Counted from the stretch's first letter, positions 42,914 through 52,041 are shown. The stretch: 64,000 bases of DNA from Enterobacter ludwigii (GCA_023023105.1 CP083824.1:992001-1056000), one strand, 5' to 3'. Made by a program: numbers and translations. The notes: generated by a model not told the origin, from the sequence alone.

Positions 42914-43885
42914 GTGGCACAGGAATATACTGTTGAACAATTAAACCACGGCCGTAAAGTCTGGGACTTTATGCGCTGGGACTACTGGGCCTTCGGCATT
43001 TCAGGTTTTCTGCTGATTCTGTCCATCGTTATTATGGGTGTGAAAGGCTTTAACTGGGGTCTCGATTTTACCGGCGGTACGGTAATTGAAATTTCCCTGG
43101 AAAAACCGATTGATATGGACCAGATGCGCGAATCGCTGCAGAAAGCGGGCTTTGAAGAGCCGCTGCTGCAAAACTTCGGCAGCAGCCGCGATATCATGGT
43201 GCGTATGCCTCCGGTACACGATGCCAACGGCAGCCAGGAGCTGGGCAGCAAGGTTGTTAGCGTGATTAACGAAACAACCAGCCAGAATGCGACGGTTAAG
43301 CGTATTGAGTTTGTCGGCCCAAGCGTGGGTGCAGACCTTGCCCAAACCGGTGCAATGGCGCTGATGGTGGCGCTGATCTCCATCCTGATTTACGTTGGTT
43401 TCCGCTTCGAGTGGCGACTGGCGGCAGGTGTGGTTATCGCGCTGGCGCACGACGTGGTGATCACCATGGGCGTACTGTCTTTGTTCCACATTGAGATTGA
43501 CCTGACGATCGTGGCATCGCTGATGTCCGTTATCGGTTACTCACTGAACGACAGTATCGTGGTATCTGACCGTATTCGTGAAAACTTCCGTAAGATCCGT
43601 CGCGGTACGCCGTACGAAATCTTTAACGTGTCGTTGACCCAGACGCTGCACCGTACCTTGATCACATCCGGTACAACCTTGATGGTTATCCTGATGCTGT
43701 ATCTCTTCGGTGGTCCGGTGCTGGAAGGCTTCTCGCTGACCATGCTTATCGGTGTGACTATCGGTACGGCGTCTTCTATTTACGTCGCATCCGCACTGGC
43801 ACTGAAACTCGGCATGAAGCGCGAGCATTTGCTCCAGCAGAAAGTCGAGAAAGAAGGTGCGGATCAGCCGTCAATTCTGCCGTAA
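42914..43885 (+). CDS. secF: Protein translocase subunit SecF
   Basis: SecF is the partner of SecD in the inner membrane. The 323-residue protein has six predicted helices, the RND-type motif [17 protein letters not shown] in the periplasmic part, and [20 protein letters not shown] in helix 4, matching E. coli SecF. It starts with GTG at 42914 with TGAGGAG upstream and is followed by a clear terminator, which ends the queA-tgt-yajC-secD-secF cluster. Confidence 0.98.
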   Translation: MAQEYTVEQLNHGRKVWDFMRWDYWAFGISGFLLILSIVIMGVKGFNWGLDFTGGTVIEISLEKPIDMDQMRESLQKAGFEEPLLQNFGSSRDIMVRMPPVHDANGSQELGSKVVSVINETTSQNATVKRIEFVGPSVGADLAQTGAMALMVALISILIYVGFRFEWRLAAGVVIALAHDVVITMGVLSLFHIEIDLTIVASLMSVIGYSLNDSIVVSDRIRENFRKIRRGTPYEIFNVSLTQTLHRTLITSGTTLMVILMLYLFGGPVLEGFSLTMLIGVTIGTASSIYVASALALKLGMKREHLLQQKVEKEGADQPSILP

Positions 43886-43904
43886 GACGTTTATCGCGTT
43901 ATCG

Positions 43905-43935
43905 AAATCCCGGTCTGTTGACCGGGATTTTTTTT
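43905..43935 (+). terminator. Rho-independent terminator of the secDF cluster
   Basis: AATCCCGGTC (43906-43915) and GACCGGGATT (43920-43929) pair around TGTT, followed by a run of eight T. Confidence 0.95.
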
Positions 43936-43940
43936 ATCTG

Positions 43941-43977
43941 CTCCTGACAAACACTCCTGACAGTATGCTGTCAGGAG
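43941..43977. promoter_or_regulatory. Candidate operator of the VOC protein/WYL regulator pair
   Basis: A perfect inverted repeat has 10-base arms CTCCTGACAG (43954-43963) and CTGTCAGGAG (43968-43977) around TATG. A further half-site CTCCTGACA (43941-43949) lies 13 bases to the left, and TCAGGAG recurs at 44014-44020 overlapping the ribosome site of the next gene. The most likely binder is the regulator encoded as the second gene of the pair. I see no fully convincing -35/-10 pair. Confidence 0.7.
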
Positions 43978-44025
43978 CCCTGTCGTAGACTCTTGTCGAA
44001 CCCAAACAAACAGTCAGGAGGATGT

Positions 44026-44391
44026 ATGAAAAGTGTAATTAACTGGTTTGAAATCCCGGTCACGGATATGGATCGCGCGATTACTTTTTATGAGCCAGTG
44101 ATGCAGGTTTCGTTAAAACGCGAGAAAATGGACTGCGCTGAGCTGGCCGTTTTCCCGCATGAGGATCCGGGTACCGGCGGAGCGCTGGCAAAATTTGAGG
44201 GCATTGTGCCGTCTCACGAAGGCGCTATTATCTACCTGCATACTGACAATCTGCCTGCTACGCTCGATCGTATCGTTACCGCAGGCGGTGAGTGTGTATT
44301 CGGCCCACTGGAATTACCTCGTGGCATTGGCACTATCGCATTGTTTACCGACAGTGAAGGTAATCGCGTCGGTCTCCATCAACCTGCCTGA
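44026..44391 (+). CDS. VOC-family (glyoxalase/bleomycin resistance-like) protein
   Basis: The 121-residue protein begins MKSVINWFEIPVTDMDRAITFYE, a classic VOC first module, and ends with the second module strand LFTDSEGNRVGLHQP. Such proteins form dimers with a metal site and act as lyases, dioxygenases or drug binders; the activity here cannot be told. I start at 44026, with AGGAGG just upstream, instead of the frame opening at 43993. It lies after the secF terminator and 14 bases before a WYL-type regulator, behind a strong inverted repeat. In E. coli yajD occupies the place between secF and tsx. Confidence 0.85.
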   Translation: MKSVINWFEIPVTDMDRAITFYEPVMQVSLKREKMDCAELAVFPHEDPGTGGALAKFEGIVPSHEGAIIYLHTDNLPATLDRIVTAGGECVFGPLELPRGIGTIALFTDSEGNRVGLHQPA

Positions 44392-44405
44392 GAGTTAACG
44401 AAAAT

Positions 44406-45086
44406 ATGACCCGACGCGCTGACCGTTTGTTTCAGATTGTGCAGATCCTGCGGGGCAGGCGTCTGACAACGGCAGCGCATCTGGCGGACAGGCTTGGCGT
44501 GTCTGAGCGGACGGTCTACCGCGATATCCGCGACTTGTCACTTTCCGGCGTGCCGGTGGAGGGCGAGGCGGGAAGCGGCTATCGGCTGATGTCGGGTTTT
44601 GATTTACCGCCGCTGATGCTGACAAACAAGGAGTCAGAGGCGCTGATGGTGGCGATTCGCCTGCTCAAAACCTGGGGAGGAGACTCGCTGTCGCGCGAAC
44701 TGGAGTCGGCTCAGGAGAAGGTGTTAGCGATTCTGCCTGAGGAGAGTCGTCGAAAGGCGGAGCAGACGCGGATCTACGCCCCGGATTTTTGCATGCAAAG
44801 CCACTCCCGTAGCGATTTTGACATGATTCATCAGGCAATTTCCGCCCAGCGCGTGCTGGCGCTGCATTACCGTGATGAAGCCGGACAGCTCTCACAGCGT
44901 GAGGTTCAGCCGTTGGGATTGTTCTTCTGGGGGGAGCGCTGGCTGCTGGCGGCCTGGTGTGAACGGCGCGATGACTACCGCTGTTTCCGGCTCGACAGGT
45001 GTCTTAACATTGTGCAGACGGAGCGGCGGTTTAGCGAGAGTGCAGACAGGTCTCTGGCGGATTTTTTGCGGAAGGTTAAGCAGTAA
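44406..45086 (+). CDS. YafY-type WYL-domain transcriptional regulator
   Basis: The 226-residue protein has an N-terminal winged helix (residues about 1-60, with AAHLADRLGVSERTVYRDI as the recognition part) and a WYL-type ligand-sensing domain from about residue 135. In the signature stretch GERWLLAAWCERRDDYRCFRLDR, the WYL triplet reads WLL. It starts 14 bases after the VOC gene stop, so the two are one operon. The inverted repeat upstream of the operon suggests autoregulation. The inducing ligand is unknown. Confidence 0.88.
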   Translation: MTRRADRLFQIVQILRGRRLTTAAHLADRLGVSERTVYRDIRDLSLSGVPVEGEAGSGYRLMSGFDLPPLMLTNKESEALMVAIRLLKTWGGDSLSRELESAQEKVLAILPEESRRKAEQTRIYAPDFCMQSHSRSDFDMIHQAISAQRVLALHYRDEAGQLSQREVQPLGLFFWGERWLLAAWCERRDDYRCFRLDRCLNIVQTERRFSESADRSLADFLRKVKQ

Positions 45087-45112
45087 AAAGCCAGCTCGTG
45101 AGCTGGCTTTTT
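45085..45112. terminator. Bidirectional terminator between the WYL regulator gene and tsx
   Basis: AAAAAGCCAGCTC and GAGCTGGCTTTTT form a perfect stem around GT. The A and T runs on both sides let it serve both convergent genes. Confidence 0.93.
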
Positions 45113-45132
45113 GTCCGGCGGCTACCACAAGA

Positions 45133-46017
45133 TTAGAAGTTGTAACCCACGACCAGGTAACCACCCCAACCGGTAGAACGAACGCTGAAGTCACCCTTAC
45201 CGAAGTTCAGGCTGGCATCGTCGTTCCACTGGCCACCGTTGTGCCAGTAACGAGCAACAACGGAGTAGTGCCAGTGATCGTAGTTCAGAGCCAGGATGTG
45301 GCTGGAAGCGATAGAGTTGCTGGTACGAGCATGCTTCCCGTTGTTGTCATAGAAGTTATCGTCACCCAGATCTGAACCCCAGTCAAAGTTAGTGAAACCG
45401 ATGTAGCTCAGATTACCGCCCCACAGCTGCGTCAGCGGTACAAAGTATTTCACTTTGAAACGGTATCCATCCCACTCGTTTTCGTTGGACGCACCGTAGT
45501 TCTGCCACTGGTATTTCGCGTAAATGTTCATGGACAGGCTCATCGGCAGACCCGTGTCGATGTCGGTACCCAGACCCATATACCAGGTGCTTTGTTCCTG
45601 AGAATCGTTGCGACCCATGTCATAGATGTAGTTGTTCGCGATGTACCACTCTTTGAACGGACCGAAGCTCAGATCGGTGCCGGTCAGTTTGTCGATGGAG
45701 AAGCGCGGTTCGATTTCCATGAACAGCGGGGAACCGTTGTTCCAGATACCTTTCGCATCGGTATTACCACCGAAGAACACCGGCAGATCCACGTAACCGT
45801 AGAAATCAAACCAGTCTTTCTTGGCGAATGCTTCGTACTCCAGGTAGGTATCGTTGCGGATCTGTGGTCCGAAACGGGTGTGGTAGCTGCCGACGACGTT
45901 AACGCTCTGGTGCCACCAGTCGGAGAGATATTGTGGTTTATCGTTTTCCGCTGCGTTAACAGTGAAAGAGGAGGAAAGTGCCAGCACGGTGCCGGCTGCA
46001 AGTAATGTTTTTTTCAT
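45133..46017 (-). CDS. tsx: Nucleoside-specific outer-membrane channel Tsx
   Basis: Tsx is a 12-strand outer-membrane channel for nucleosides and deoxynucleosides, and a receptor for colicin K and phage T6 in E. coli. The 294-residue protein has a signal peptide [20 protein letters not shown] cut after VNA (residue 22), aromatic-rich strands and the terminal VGYNF, ending in phenylalanine. The loop near [17 protein letters not shown] differs from E. coli, as expected for a surface loop under phage selection. The ATG at 46017 gives the E. coli length. A CRP-type promoter lies upstream. Confidence 0.97.
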   Translation of the reverse strand: MKKTLLAAGTVLALSSSFTVNAAENDKPQYLSDWWHQSVNVVGSYHTRFGPQIRNDTYLEYEAFAKKDWFDFYGYVDLPVFFGGNTDAKGIWNNGSPLFMEIEPRFSIDKLTGTDLSFGPFKEWYIANNYIYDMGRNDSQEQSTWYMGLGTDIDTGLPMSLSMNIYAKYQWQNYGASNENEWDGYRFKVKYFVPLTQLWGGNLSYIGFTNFDWGSDLGDDNFYDNNGKHARTSNSIASSHILALNYDHWHYSVVARYWHNGGQWNDDASLNFGKGDFSVRSTGWGGYLVVGYNF

Positions 46018-46102
46018 AATCATGCCACTGATTGAAATTCCCTTCCGGGAGTGAAAAATGCGCGAATTGCGTTTCTAAATATTTCGTGTTTCTGCGGTGC
46101 CT

Positions 46103-46147
46103 ATTATAGGAATCCCTGCTCACAAAAATATGTGTTGTTTCACATAT
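46103..46147 (-). promoter_or_regulatory. tsx promoter with CRP-type site
   Basis: On the minus strand TGTGAAACAACACA (46144-46131) is a CRP-like site. A -10 element TATAAT lies at 46108-46103, which places the site centre near -40.5, the class II position known for the main E. coli tsx promoter. The right half-site is imperfect. Confidence 0.65.
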
Positions 46148-46284
46148 CTCTCACACGCGTAATCGATTGCGTTCACGTTTGCGTACTTTAAACGGCCGGG
46201 ATTGTAGCGACAATCATTAATGTTGCCAATCCATACGAAATGTAAATGTTAGCGGAGTGACATTGCACTCCGCTGCAGGAGGGG

Positions 46285-46824
46285 TTATTGCGCGGCGGGC
46301 TGGATATCGTGGATGCGGATAAAACCTAACTGATCTGGCGTGAGTCCACTCAGCTGAAGCGGGATATCAACATCGCTGGGCGCCAGTATACTCGCGGGGG
46401 CGGTGAATAGTTGGTTCTTCACATTCACTTCCTGGTAGCTCTCGGTAGTGCCCTGGATCTGGCCCCACTCGACGGTGCCAGTGAAGGCCGGAAGGGGATC
46501 GTTGGATTCACCCTGGATGCGTAATGTTGCGCGAGTACCATCTGCATTCGCCGAAACGTTCACCAGTGACATTTTCAGCGTGCCAATCTGGCTGTTGAGT
46601 CGCGCAGGCGTATTGGCACCAGGCAGCAGATACACCCCGCTGCTGGATTTTGCGTTCAGCGCGTTTTGTTGGGTGATCTTCACCGTTTCTTTATTCAGCT
46701 TATCCATTGCCGTATTGAGCGTATTGACGCTTTGTTTCATCTGGCGAACTTCGGTTTGCTGTGCACAGGCGCTAAGGGTGAAGAGGCTCCCCACCAGCAA
46801 AATCTTCAGGTAACGTCTTGTCAT
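46285..46824 (-). CDS. yajI: Lipoprotein YajI (DUF3251)
   Basis: The 179-residue product has a lipoprotein signal ending FTLSAC, with lipidation at C20, followed by a short helix (VRQMKQSVNTLNTAMDKLNKE) and a beta-rich domain. It matches E. coli YajI, of unknown function. The frame is open back to 46887, but the start MTRRYLKILLVGS at 46824 gives the signal peptide. It lies divergent from nrdR, and downstream of it is the tsx promoter region. Confidence 0.92.
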   Translation of the reverse strand: MTRRYLKILLVGSLFTLSACAQQTEVRQMKQSVNTLNTAMDKLNKETVKITQQNALNAKSSSGVYLLPGANTPARLNSQIGTLKMSLVNVSANADGTRATLRIQGESNDPLPAFTGTVEWGQIQGTTESYQEVNVKNQLFTAPASILAPSDVDIPLQLSGLTPDQLGFIRIHDIQPAAQ

Positions 46825-46964
46825 TGCGTTTATTTCCTTGAAATAACGGATCCTCATTATGGTAGCCAGCATCCACCTGTCAGACATAGATCCTTTGTCT
46901 CAAAAAGCTCTTCCTTTGTTGTCAGGCCAGATCAGGGTAAAATGAAAATCAGTTAACCGGATAA

Positions 46965-47426
<462 letters not shown>

Positions 47427-47430
47427 GCTC

Positions 47431-48534
47431 ATGCAGGATGAGATTTACATGGCGCGAGCCATGAAGCTGGCGCAGCGCGGGCGTTTTACCACCCATCCCA
47501 ACCCGAATGTCGGGTGCGTTATCGTCAAAGATGGCGAGATTGTGGGCGAAGGTTTTCACTATCGCGCGGGCGAGCCGCATGCTGAGGTGCACGCGTTGCG
47601 CATGGCCGGTGAGAAGGCGCGCGGTGCTACGGCCTACGTCACGCTGGAGCCCTGCAGCCATCATGGCCGTACGCCACCGTGCTGTGAAGCACTGATTGCG
47701 GCGGGTGTTTCACGCGTCGTCGCGTCAATGCAGGACCCGAACCCGCAGGTCGCCGGCCGCGGTTTGTATCGTCTGCAGCAGGAAGGGATTGACGTCAGCC
47801 ATGGGCTGATGATGCAAGACGCGGAAGCGATCAATAAAGGCTTCCTCAAGCGCATGCGCACCGGGTTCCCGTATATCCAACTTAAGCTGGGCGCCTCTCT
47901 GGACGGTCGCACGGCAATGGCGAACGGTGAGAGCCAGTGGATCACCTCTCCGCAGGCAAGGCGCGATGTGCAACGTCTGCGTGCGCAAAGCCATGCTATC
48001 CTCACCAGCAGTGAAACCGTTCTGGCTGACGATCCCGCCATGACCGTGCGCTGGAACGAACTGAATGCCGATACCCAGGCGCTTTACCCGCAGGAGAACC
48101 TGCGTCAGCCGCTGCGTATTGTCATAGATAGCCAGAACCGCGTCACACCTGAACACCGCATTGTGCAGCAGCCCGGTGAAACCTGGATTGCGCGCACTAA
48201 AGAAGATTCACGTGACTGGCCGGAAGGCGTGCGCAGCATCATGGTGCCGGAGCATAACGGGCATCTGGATCTCGTGGTGTTAATGATGTTACTTGGCAAA
48301 CAACAGGTAAACAGCATCTGGGTAGAAGCGGGGCCAACGCTCGCCGGTGCGCTCTTACAGGCTGGGCTGGTGGATGAGCTGATTGTTTATGTTGCGCCTA
48401 AACTGTTGGGTAGCGACGCGCGTGGCCTGTTTGTGCTGCCCGGCCTTGAAAAGCTGGCCGATGCACCACAACTCAAATTTAGCGAGATTCGTCCGGTGGG
48501 TCCGGATGTCTGCCTCCATTTAACGACAGCGTAA
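47431..48534 (+). CDS. ribD: Bifunctional riboflavin deaminase/reductase RibD
   Basis: RibD deaminates the pyrimidine intermediate of riboflavin synthesis and then reduces its ribosyl side chain with NADPH. The 367-residue protein has the zinc deaminase motif H50-A-E52 in GEPHAEVHAL, with C75 and C84 in EPCSHHGRTPPCC. The reductase domain from about residue 147 begins IQLKLGASLDGRTAM. E. coli RibD has the same length. The start at 47431 lies 4 bases after nrdR; the frame opening at 47395 overlaps it and is not conserved. Confidence 0.97.
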   Translation: MQDEIYMARAMKLAQRGRFTTHPNPNVGCVIVKDGEIVGEGFHYRAGEPHAEVHALRMAGEKARGATAYVTLEPCSHHGRTPPCCEALIAAGVSRVVASMQDPNPQVAGRGLYRLQQEGIDVSHGLMMQDAEAINKGFLKRMRTGFPYIQLKLGASLDGRTAMANGESQWITSPQARRDVQRLRAQSHAILTSSETVLADDPAMTVRWNELNADTQALYPQENLRQPLRIVIDSQNRVTPEHRIVQQPGETWIARTKEDSRDWPEGVRSIMVPEHNGHLDLVVLMMLLGKQQVNSIWVEAGPTLAGALLQAGLVDELIVYVAPKLLGSDARGLFVLPGLEKLADAPQLKFSEIRPVGPDVCLHLTTA

Positions 48535-48621
48535 TTGCTCCTGAAATAGGGAAGCAGTACGCAAAGTATTATGATAAAATCCGCCCCCCTGCGGGGCCAA
48601 ATGAACCCGTAAAGGAAGAGT

Positions 48622-49092
48622 ATGAACATTATTGAAGCTGCTGTAGCTACCCCGGACGCTCGCGTCGCCATCACCATTGCGCGTTTCAACAACTTCATCA
48701 ACGACAGCCTGCTGGAAGGTGCCATTGACGCCCTGAAACGTATCGGCCAGGTTAAAGATGACAACATTACCGTTGTTTGGGTTCCAGGTGCTTACGAACT
48801 GCCACTGGCAGCAGGCGCGCTGGCAAAAACCGGTAAATACGACGCGGTGATTGCTCTGGGTACCGTTATTCGTGGCGGCACTGCGCACTTCGAATACGTT
48901 GCGGGCGGTGCAAGCAATGGTCTGGCTCACGTTGCGCAGGATGCTGAAATTCCTGTCGCGTTCGGCGTGCTGACCACCGAAAGTATTGAACAAGCCATCG
49001 AACGTGCTGGCACTAAAGCCGGTAACAAAGGCGCAGAAGCTGCACTGACCGCGCTTGAAATGATCAATGTATTGAAAGCCATCAAGGCCTGA
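48622..49092 (+). CDS. ribH: 6,7-dimethyl-8-ribityllumazine synthase
   Basis: RibH (RibE in E. coli naming) condenses the RibD product with dihydroxybutanone phosphate to form lumazine, the direct precursor of riboflavin. The 156-residue protein has the family motifs [26 protein letters not shown] and [15 protein letters not shown], with the catalytic histidine in the last. AAAGGAAGAG precedes the ATG. It lies 87 bases after ribD and 21 before nusB. Confidence 0.97.
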   Translation: MNIIEAAVATPDARVAITIARFNNFINDSLLEGAIDALKRIGQVKDDNITVVWVPGAYELPLAAGALAKTGKYDAVIALGTVIRGGTAHFEYVAGGASNGLAHVAQDAEIPVAFGVLTTESIEQAIERAGTKAGNKGAEAALTALEMINVLKAIKA

Positions 49093-49113
49093 TTTTTTTG
49101 TAAGGGGAATTCC

Positions 49114-49533
49114 GTGAAACCTGCTGCTCGTCGCCGCGCCCGTGAATGTGCCGTCCAGGCACTTTACTCCTGGCAGTTGTCCCAGAACGACATCGCTGAT
49201 GTTGAATACCAGTTCCTGTCAGAACAGGACGTAAAAGACGTCGATGTTCTGTACTTCCGTGAACTGCTGTCGGGAGTGGCGACTAATAGCGCGTATCTCG
49301 ATGGTCTGATGAAGCCCTACCTGTCCCGTCTGCTCGAAGAGCTGGGTCAGGTTGAAAAAGCAGTGTTGCGCATTGCGCTGTTTGAGCTGTCTAAACGTGA
49401 TGATGTGCCGTATAAAGTGGCCATCAACGAAGCGATCGAACTGGCGAAAACCTTCGGCGCTGAAGACAGCCACAAGTTTGTAAACGGCGTACTTGATAAA
49501 GCAGCACCTGCGATCCGTCCCCACAAAAAGTGA
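49114..49533 (+). CDS. nusB: Transcription antitermination factor NusB
   Basis: NusB binds boxA RNA with S10 (NusE) and supports antitermination in rRNA operons. The 139-residue all-helical protein starts [20 protein letters not shown] after an initiator GTG at 49114 (AAGGGGAA upstream) and ends [15 protein letters not shown], close to E. coli NusB. It is co-transcribed with ribH, and a terminator separates it from thiL. Confidence 0.97.
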   Translation: MKPAARRRARECAVQALYSWQLSQNDIADVEYQFLSEQDVKDVDVLYFRELLSGVATNSAYLDGLMKPYLSRLLEELGQVEKAVLRIALFELSKRDDVPYKVAINEAIELAKTFGAEDSHKFVNGVLDKAAPAIRPHKK

Positions 49534-49539
49534 TCCGCA

Positions 49540-49588
49540 AACCGGAGTTCTGCATTGCCTGATGGGCAGTGCGGCTCCGGTTTTTTCT
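49540..49588 (+). terminator. Rho-independent terminator between nusB and thiL
   Basis: AACCGGAG (near 49540) pairs with CTCCGGTT (49575-49582) around a longer inner loop that can itself fold (GCATTGCC/GGGCAGTGC), followed by a T run. Some read-through into thiL is likely because thiL lacks an obvious promoter in the 25 bases that remain. Confidence 0.75.
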
Positions 49589-49610
49589 TTTATTTGCTGA
49601 GGCATAACGT

Positions 49611-50582
49611 ATGGCATGCGGCGAATTCTCCCTGATTGCCCGTTATTTCGACCGTGTCAGAACCTCTCGTCTTGATGTTGAAACCGGCATTGGCGATGAC
49701 TGCGCACTTCTCAATATTCCCGAAAAACAGACGCTGGCAATCAGCACCGACACCTTAGTGTGCGGACGTCATTTTTTACCGGATATCGATCCTGCCGATC
49801 TGGCGTATAAAGCGCTGGCCGTCAACGTGAGCGATCTGGCGGCAATGGGCGCCGATCCCGCGTGGCTGACGCTGGCTCTGACGCTGCCAGAGATAGATGA
49901 AGTCTGGCTTGAAGCCTTTAGCGATGCGTTGTTTGAGCAGCTCAACTATTACGATATGCAGTTGATTGGCGGTGATACCACTGCCGGGCCGCTGTCGATG
50001 ACGCTGGCAATCCACGGCTATGTGCCGCTCGGTCGCGCGCTGAAACGATCGGGTGCAAAACCCGGTGACTGGATCTACGTGACCGGTACGCCTGGCGAGA
50101 GTGCCGCAGGGCTGGCGATCCTCCAGGACCGCTTAACCGTGAAGGATGCTGACGACGCGGCATATCTGGTGAAACGCCATTTGCGGCCAACACCGCGTAT
50201 TCTGCACGGTCAGGCGCTGCGCGAGCGGGCAAGTTCGGCTATCGATCTCTCTGACGGGCTGATCTCAGATCTCGGTCATATTCTGAAGGCCAGCGGCGTG
50301 GGTGCGCGTGTTGACCTGGATCTCTTCCCGCTGTCAGAGCCACTGCTTCGCCATGTGGATCCTGAGCAGGCGCTGCGCTGGGCGCTCTCCGGTGGAGAAG
50401 ATTACGAGCTGTGCTTCACGGTGCCTGAGCTCAACCGTGGAACGCTGGACGTGGCGTTAGCGCATCTCGGCGCGAAATTTACCTGCATCGGGCAGATCAT
50501 GCCGGAGAGCGAAGGGCTGAAGTTTGTGAGAGACGGTACGCCCATTACGCTGGACTGGAAAGGATACGATCACTTCGCGTAA
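49611..50582 (+). CDS. thiL: Thiamine-monophosphate kinase
   Basis: ThiL phosphorylates thiamine monophosphate to the active cofactor thiamine diphosphate. The 323-residue protein has the AIR-synthase-like fold, with [11 protein letters not shown] and [16 protein letters not shown] metal-binding motifs, [12 protein letters not shown] and [17 protein letters not shown]. coli ThiL has 325 residues. The ribosome site is GCTGAGG. In E. coli pgpA overlaps the end of thiL; here no reading frame for it follows and the next 484 bases are repeats. Confidence 0.96.
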   Translation: MACGEFSLIARYFDRVRTSRLDVETGIGDDCALLNIPEKQTLAISTDTLVCGRHFLPDIDPADLAYKALAVNVSDLAAMGADPAWLTLALTLPEIDEVWLEAFSDALFEQLNYYDMQLIGGDTTAGPLSMTLAIHGYVPLGRALKRSGAKPGDWIYVTGTPGESAAGLAILQDRLTVKDADDAAYLVKRHLRPTPRILHGQALRERASSAIDLSDGLISDLGHILKASGVGARVDLDLFPLSEPLLRHVDPEQALRWALSGGEDYELCFTVPELNRGTLDVALAHLGAKFTCIGQIMPESEGLKFVRDGTPITLDWKGYDHFA

Positions 50583-50650
50583 GTTTGCTTTTTTCCCTTC
50601 TCCCACCGGGCTGAGGGATCCCCACAAAATAATACCAGCACGGACGACCC

Positions 50651-50686
50651 CCCTCTCCCTTGAGGGAGAGGGCTGGGGTGAGGGGG
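50651..50686. repeat. Interspersed palindromic repeat, copy B
   Basis: CCCTCTCCCT and AGGGAGAGGG pair around TG, followed by CTGGGGTGAGGGGG. It is the same type as the copy at 21930-21963. Confidence 0.85.
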
Positions 50687-50760
50687 AGCATACGGCTCTG
50701 GTGGTCATTCCGTTCACTTTATGTTCATTGCTACTCTGTAACAGCATGACCTGTGAACGT

Positions 50761-50949
50761 GCCAGGGCGGCTCAATCGCCGCCACCCTGGCGACCCGGGC
50801 TCCCGGCGGTAAATCGCCGCTTCGCGGTACCCTCAGCTTATTCCTTCAGGCTATCGGGTCGGGCATGAGCCTGCATCCCTGCAGGCCACGCCCTCTCGGC
50901 GCATCCCTGCGCCTCGCCCCGGCCTTACGGAAACGCTTCGGCGATTTAC
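50761..50949. repeat. Structured GC-rich element with nested inverted repeats
   Basis: The outer arms GTAAATCGCCG (50809-50819) and CGGCGATTTAC (50939-50949) are perfect 11-base complements 119 bases apart. Inside lie two hairpins with the same loop ATCCCT: stem GCCTGC/GCAGGC (50869-50886) and stem GGCGC/GCGCC (50898-50913). A further hairpin, from CCAGGGCGGC to CCCTGG, begins at 50763. The strand on which it acts, if it is transcribed, is not known. Confidence 0.6.
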
Positions 50950-51033
50950 AGCCGGACCAGACATCGCTGTAAGCCATTAATTTTCCTGAAGCAATATTCA
51001 TCGCTTCCGGTTAAAAAAAATTACTGGGGATTC

Positions 51034-51066
51034 CTCACCCCACCGGGAGAGGGTCAGGGTGAGGGC
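51034..51066. repeat. Interspersed palindromic repeat, copy C (next to yajO stop)
   Basis: CTCACCCCACCGGGAGAGGG followed by TCAGGGTGAGGGC is a copy with one arm degraded. CTCACCC can still pair with GGGTGAG at the other end. It touches the yajO stop codon. Confidence 0.75.
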
Positions 51067-52041
51067 TTACTTAAACCCCACCATCGGATGCTGTTGATAT
51101 GGCGTCTCCAGCTCGGCAATCTGCTCCGGCGTCAGCGTGATGTCCACCGCATTCAGCAGTTCATCAAGCTGTTCTTCCCGCGATGTTCCAATAATCGGTG
51201 CCGTAACCCCGCGTTTACCCAGCAGCCACGCCAGCGCCACCTGGGCCCGGGTTGCACCGGTTTCGTCAGCAATCCCGGCTAAACGTTCTGCAATCAACGC
51301 ATCGCTGGCCTCTGTTCCTTCATACAGATTTTTTCCCACTTCATCCGATACCAGGCGGGCCGTGGATTCCCCCCACGGACGGGTCAGACGACCGCGCGCC
51401 AGCGGGCTCCACGGGATCACCGCCACGCCCTCCTGATGGCACAGCGGCAGCATCTCACGTTCTTCTTCGCGATAGATCAGATTGTAGTGATCCTGCATGG
51501 TGACGAAGCGCGCCCAGCCATGCTGTGCCTGGAGATCGAGCGCCTGTGCAAACTGCGACGCGTGCATTGATGAGGCGCCGATGTAGCGCGCTTTACCCGC
51601 TTTCACCACGTCGTTGAGTGCTTCAAGCGTCTCCTCGATCGGCGTGTTGTAATCCCAGCGGTGAATTTGCAGCAGATCGACATAATCCATGTTCAGGCGT
51701 CTAAGACTGTCATCAATAGAACGCAGGATCTGCGTGCGAGAAAGGCCCTGAGCCAGATCGCCAACCGGGTAATACACCTTGGTGGCGACCACAATTTCTT
51801 CCCGACGGGCAAAATCACGCAGGGCACGGCCGACAATCTCCTCACTGCTGCCGTTGGAGTAGCTGTTAGCGGTGTCAAAGAAGTTAATGCCCCCTTCGAT
51901 GGCGTGTTTGATGATAGGGCGGCTACTCTCTTCCGGCAGCGTCCAGGCATGATTACCCCGGTCAGGCTCGCCAAAGGTCATGCACCCCAGGCAAAGTCGG
52001 GAAACCTTAAGGTCTGTTTTTCCTAATGTTGTGTATTGCAT
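51067..52041 (-). CDS. yajO: Aldo/keto reductase YajO (1-deoxyxylulose-5-phosphate-forming)
   Basis: The 324-residue barrel enzyme has the aldo/keto reductase signature: FFDTANSYSNGSSEEIVGRAL with the catalytic D and Y, the lysine in VATKVYYP, and the histidine in LLQIHRWDYNTP. Reports on E. coli YajO link it to formation of 1-deoxyxylulose 5-phosphate from ribulose 5-phosphate, which fits its place just downstream of dxs. The length equals that of E. coli. It lies 64 bases after dxs on the same strand and may be the last gene of the xseB-ispA-dxs transcript. Confidence 0.95.
   Translation of the reverse strand: MQYTTLGKTDLKVSRLCLGCMTFGEPDRGNHAWTLPEESSRPIIKHAIEGGINFFDTANSYSNGSSEEIVGRALRDFARREEIVVATKVYYPVGDLAQGLSRTQILRSIDDSLRRLNMDYVDLLQIHRWDYNTPIEETLEALNDVVKAGKARYIGASSMHASQFAQALDLQAQHGWARFVTMQDHYNLIYREEEREMLPLCHQEGVAVIPWSPLARGRLTRPWGESTARLVSDEVGKNLYEGTEASDALIAERLAGIADETGATRAQVALAWLLGKRGVTAPIIGTSREEQLDELLNAVDITLTPEQIAELETPYQQHPMVGFK

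Larger units (their letters stand above)
50583..51066. other. Repeat-rich non-coding region between thiL and yajO, at the usual place of pgpA
   Basis: This 484-base stretch has no credible gene. It holds a partial palindromic repeat (about 50595-50618), a full copy (50651-50686), a GC-rich block with nested hairpins (50761-50949), a short A-rich spacer and a third repeat copy ending exactly at the yajO stop codon (51066). In E. coli this place holds pgpA, phosphatidylglycerophosphatase A. I found no remnant of it. Confidence 0.7.

Noticed and set aside
43944-43969. A sigma-70 promoter formed by CTGACA and TATGCT inside the VOC operon operator
   Set aside because: The spacing is 14 bases, too short for a normal promoter. 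The elements are better explained as parts of the inverted repeat.
50457-50747. 96-codon minus-strand frame overlapping the end of thiL, with the phrase PSPQPSPSRERG
   Set aside because: The phrase is the translation of the palindromic repeat at 50651-50686. Such frames arise wherever the repeat occurs and are not genes.
50869-50913. Reading the two AGGGAT-loop hairpins as a CsrB-type sponge RNA
   Set aside because: Only two such loops are present, no promoter or terminator frames them, and the stems are GC-rich in a way not typical of CsrB. Kept only as a structural observation.
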